Assembly (NCBI GenBank): GCA_003554345.1
Contig: PWGE01000196.1
Span: 1-5,791 of the forward strand
Source of the DNA: Candidatus Sumerlaeota bacterium
GTDB lineage: Bacteria; Sumerlaeota; T1SED10-198M
Length of the DNA stretch: 5,791 nucleotides
Direction of reading: 5' to 3'
The number at the start of each line of letters is the position of its first letter. Position 1 is the first letter of the stretch. The translations under genes and the position numbers were made by a program. The notes beneath the pieces were generated by a model. That model did not search any database, had not been told where the DNA came from, and worked only from the letters and a program-made list of their open reading frames with translations. Of this stretch, positions 5,508 to 5,791 are shown piece after piece.

Positions 5508-5580
5508 CTTTCAGAATAAGAATAAGATGCCGTTTCCGCCAGAGTGAACTGTAAGTCGGAGATCGGCGCTCCCAGGAAGA
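5507..5580 (-). repeat. Right arm of the long, widely spaced inverted repeat
   Basis: The reverse complement of this stretch matches 105-178 at 66 of 74 positions without gaps, and at 50 of 51 in the core 5507-5557. The two arms enclose all four genes. Outside the core the GGGAGCGC motif (complement of 5566-5573) is kept, while four consecutive positions next to it differ by transitions. That pattern suggests two old copies of one family, not a recent duplication. Confidence 0.85.
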
Positions 5581-5625
5581 GTGCATATTTAACTCATAGT
5601 TCTCTTTATTTTTCACATTGTTTTT

Positions 5626-5659
5626 CCTCAGAGACTGCTTCTTGCAGTTTTTCCTGAGG
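5626..5659. repeat. Nested hairpin with paired CCTCAG/CTGAGG and ACTGC/GCAGT
   Basis: CCTCAG (5626-5631) pairs with CTGAGG (5654-5659), and inside it ACTGC (5634-5638) pairs with GCAGT (5644-5648) with loop TTCTT. The internal loop is two bases on one side and five on the other. TTTTTCCT also occurs as a direct repeat (5621-5628 and 5648-5655). On the minus strand the hairpin is followed by AAAAA rather than T, so it is not a terminator in that direction; on the plus strand CTTTATCC follows, also not a clean T tract. Confidence 0.5.
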
Positions 5660-5660
5660 T

Positions 5661-5678
5661 CTTTATCCTCTTTATCCT
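5661..5678. repeat. Perfect 9-nt tandem duplication CTTTATCCT
   Basis: CTTTATCCT occurs at 5661-5669 and 5670-5678 without a gap, and a related CTTATCCTG appears near 5720. TTATCCT-rich intergenic strings are, from memory, frequent dispersed repeats in several environmental bacteria. It matches the style of the 9-nt-period repeat at the left edge of the window. Confidence 0.55.
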
Positions 5679-5791
5679 GAACATCGATGCAAATTTTCTG
5701 TATTCTTAATCTTGTTGTTCTTATCCTGTTTCATGTCGAGTAGAGAGGTTATCAATGCTGTTTAGGTCACATGGCTTCCGTTGTATCCAAC

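Larger units (their letters stand above)
5088..5791. other. Non-coding, structured repeat-rich region
   Basis: No credible gene is found in these 704 bases. Items present, in order: a weak dyad AGAAA/TTTCT (5136-5140 / 5149-5153); CTGGT (5270-5274) / ACCAG (5282-5286); a 22-nt palindrome (5347-5368); ACATCG (5450-5455) / CGATGT (5478-5483); the right arm of the long inverted repeat (5507-5580); a nested hairpin (5626-5659); and a 9-nt tandem duplication (5661-5678). No clear terminator follows the fumarase-subunit stop; only a T-rich run without a stem is seen at about 5107-5114. The end of the window (about 5700-5791) shows nothing recognisable. Confidence 0.6.

Noticed and set aside
5467-5557. 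CRISPR array suggested by the 41-nt repeat period
   Set aside because: Only two imperfect units exist, adjoining without unique spacers, and no cas gene is near.
105-5580. Composite transposon bounded by inverted repeats
   Set aside because: There is no transposase or integrase gene inside and no target duplication, and each repeat arm continues into different sequence on both sides; a dispersed repeat is the simpler explanation.

Overview
The window looks like chromosomal DNA from an AT-rich, Gram-negative-type bacterium, probably an anaerobe from an uncultured or sparsely cultured phylum. Three things point that way: a class III (GspG-like) prepilin of a kind common in environmental candidate phyla, a secreted SH3/AMIN-type cell-wall amidase, and a stand-alone beta subunit of the two-subunit oxygen-sensitive class I fumarase family. 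The intergenic DNA is unusually rich in short repeats, as in several environmental lineages (Cloacimonadota-, Marinimicrobia- or PVC-like genomes come to mind). That placement is a low-confidence inference; no rRNA or marker gene is present.

Layout, left to right. Positions 1-505 are non-coding: a small 9-nt-period repeat, the left copy of a long inverted repeat (105-178) followed by two tight hairpins, then a good sigma70-type promoter (347-376) and a leader of about 120 nt. A prepilin/pseudopilin gene follows (506-1186, +), closed by a strong rho-independent terminator (1291-1325). A LysE-family exporter gene lies on the opposite strand (1416-2039, -), convergent with the pilin and divergent from the next gene. 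The 331-nt divergent spacer holds two dyads. An N-acetylmuramoyl-L-alanine amidase gene follows (2371-4152, +) with its own terminator (4194-4230). A further 400-nt gap carries a second terminator-like hairpin and two extended -10 promoter motifs. Then comes a fumarase-type beta subunit gene (4557-5087, +) with no alpha subunit in the window. The last 704 nt are non-coding and repeat-rich, with a 22-nt palindrome, the right (inverted) copy of the long repeat (5507-5580), a nested hairpin and a perfect 9-nt tandem duplication.

The four genes do not form an operon. Each has its own spacing and signals, two terminators separate them, and their products (surface filament or secretion, amino-acid export, peptidoglycan remodelling, fumarate/malate or tartrate chemistry) share no obvious pathway. 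The most distinctive structure is the nearly identical repeat in opposite orientation on either side of the whole four-gene block (50 of 51 core bases, about 5.3 kb apart). I found no transposase, CRISPR array, defence cassette or RNA gene, and I do not claim a new multi-gene system here. The items worth a second look are the repeat pair and the structured non-coding DNA, the orphan fumarase subunit, and the composite architecture of the amidase.
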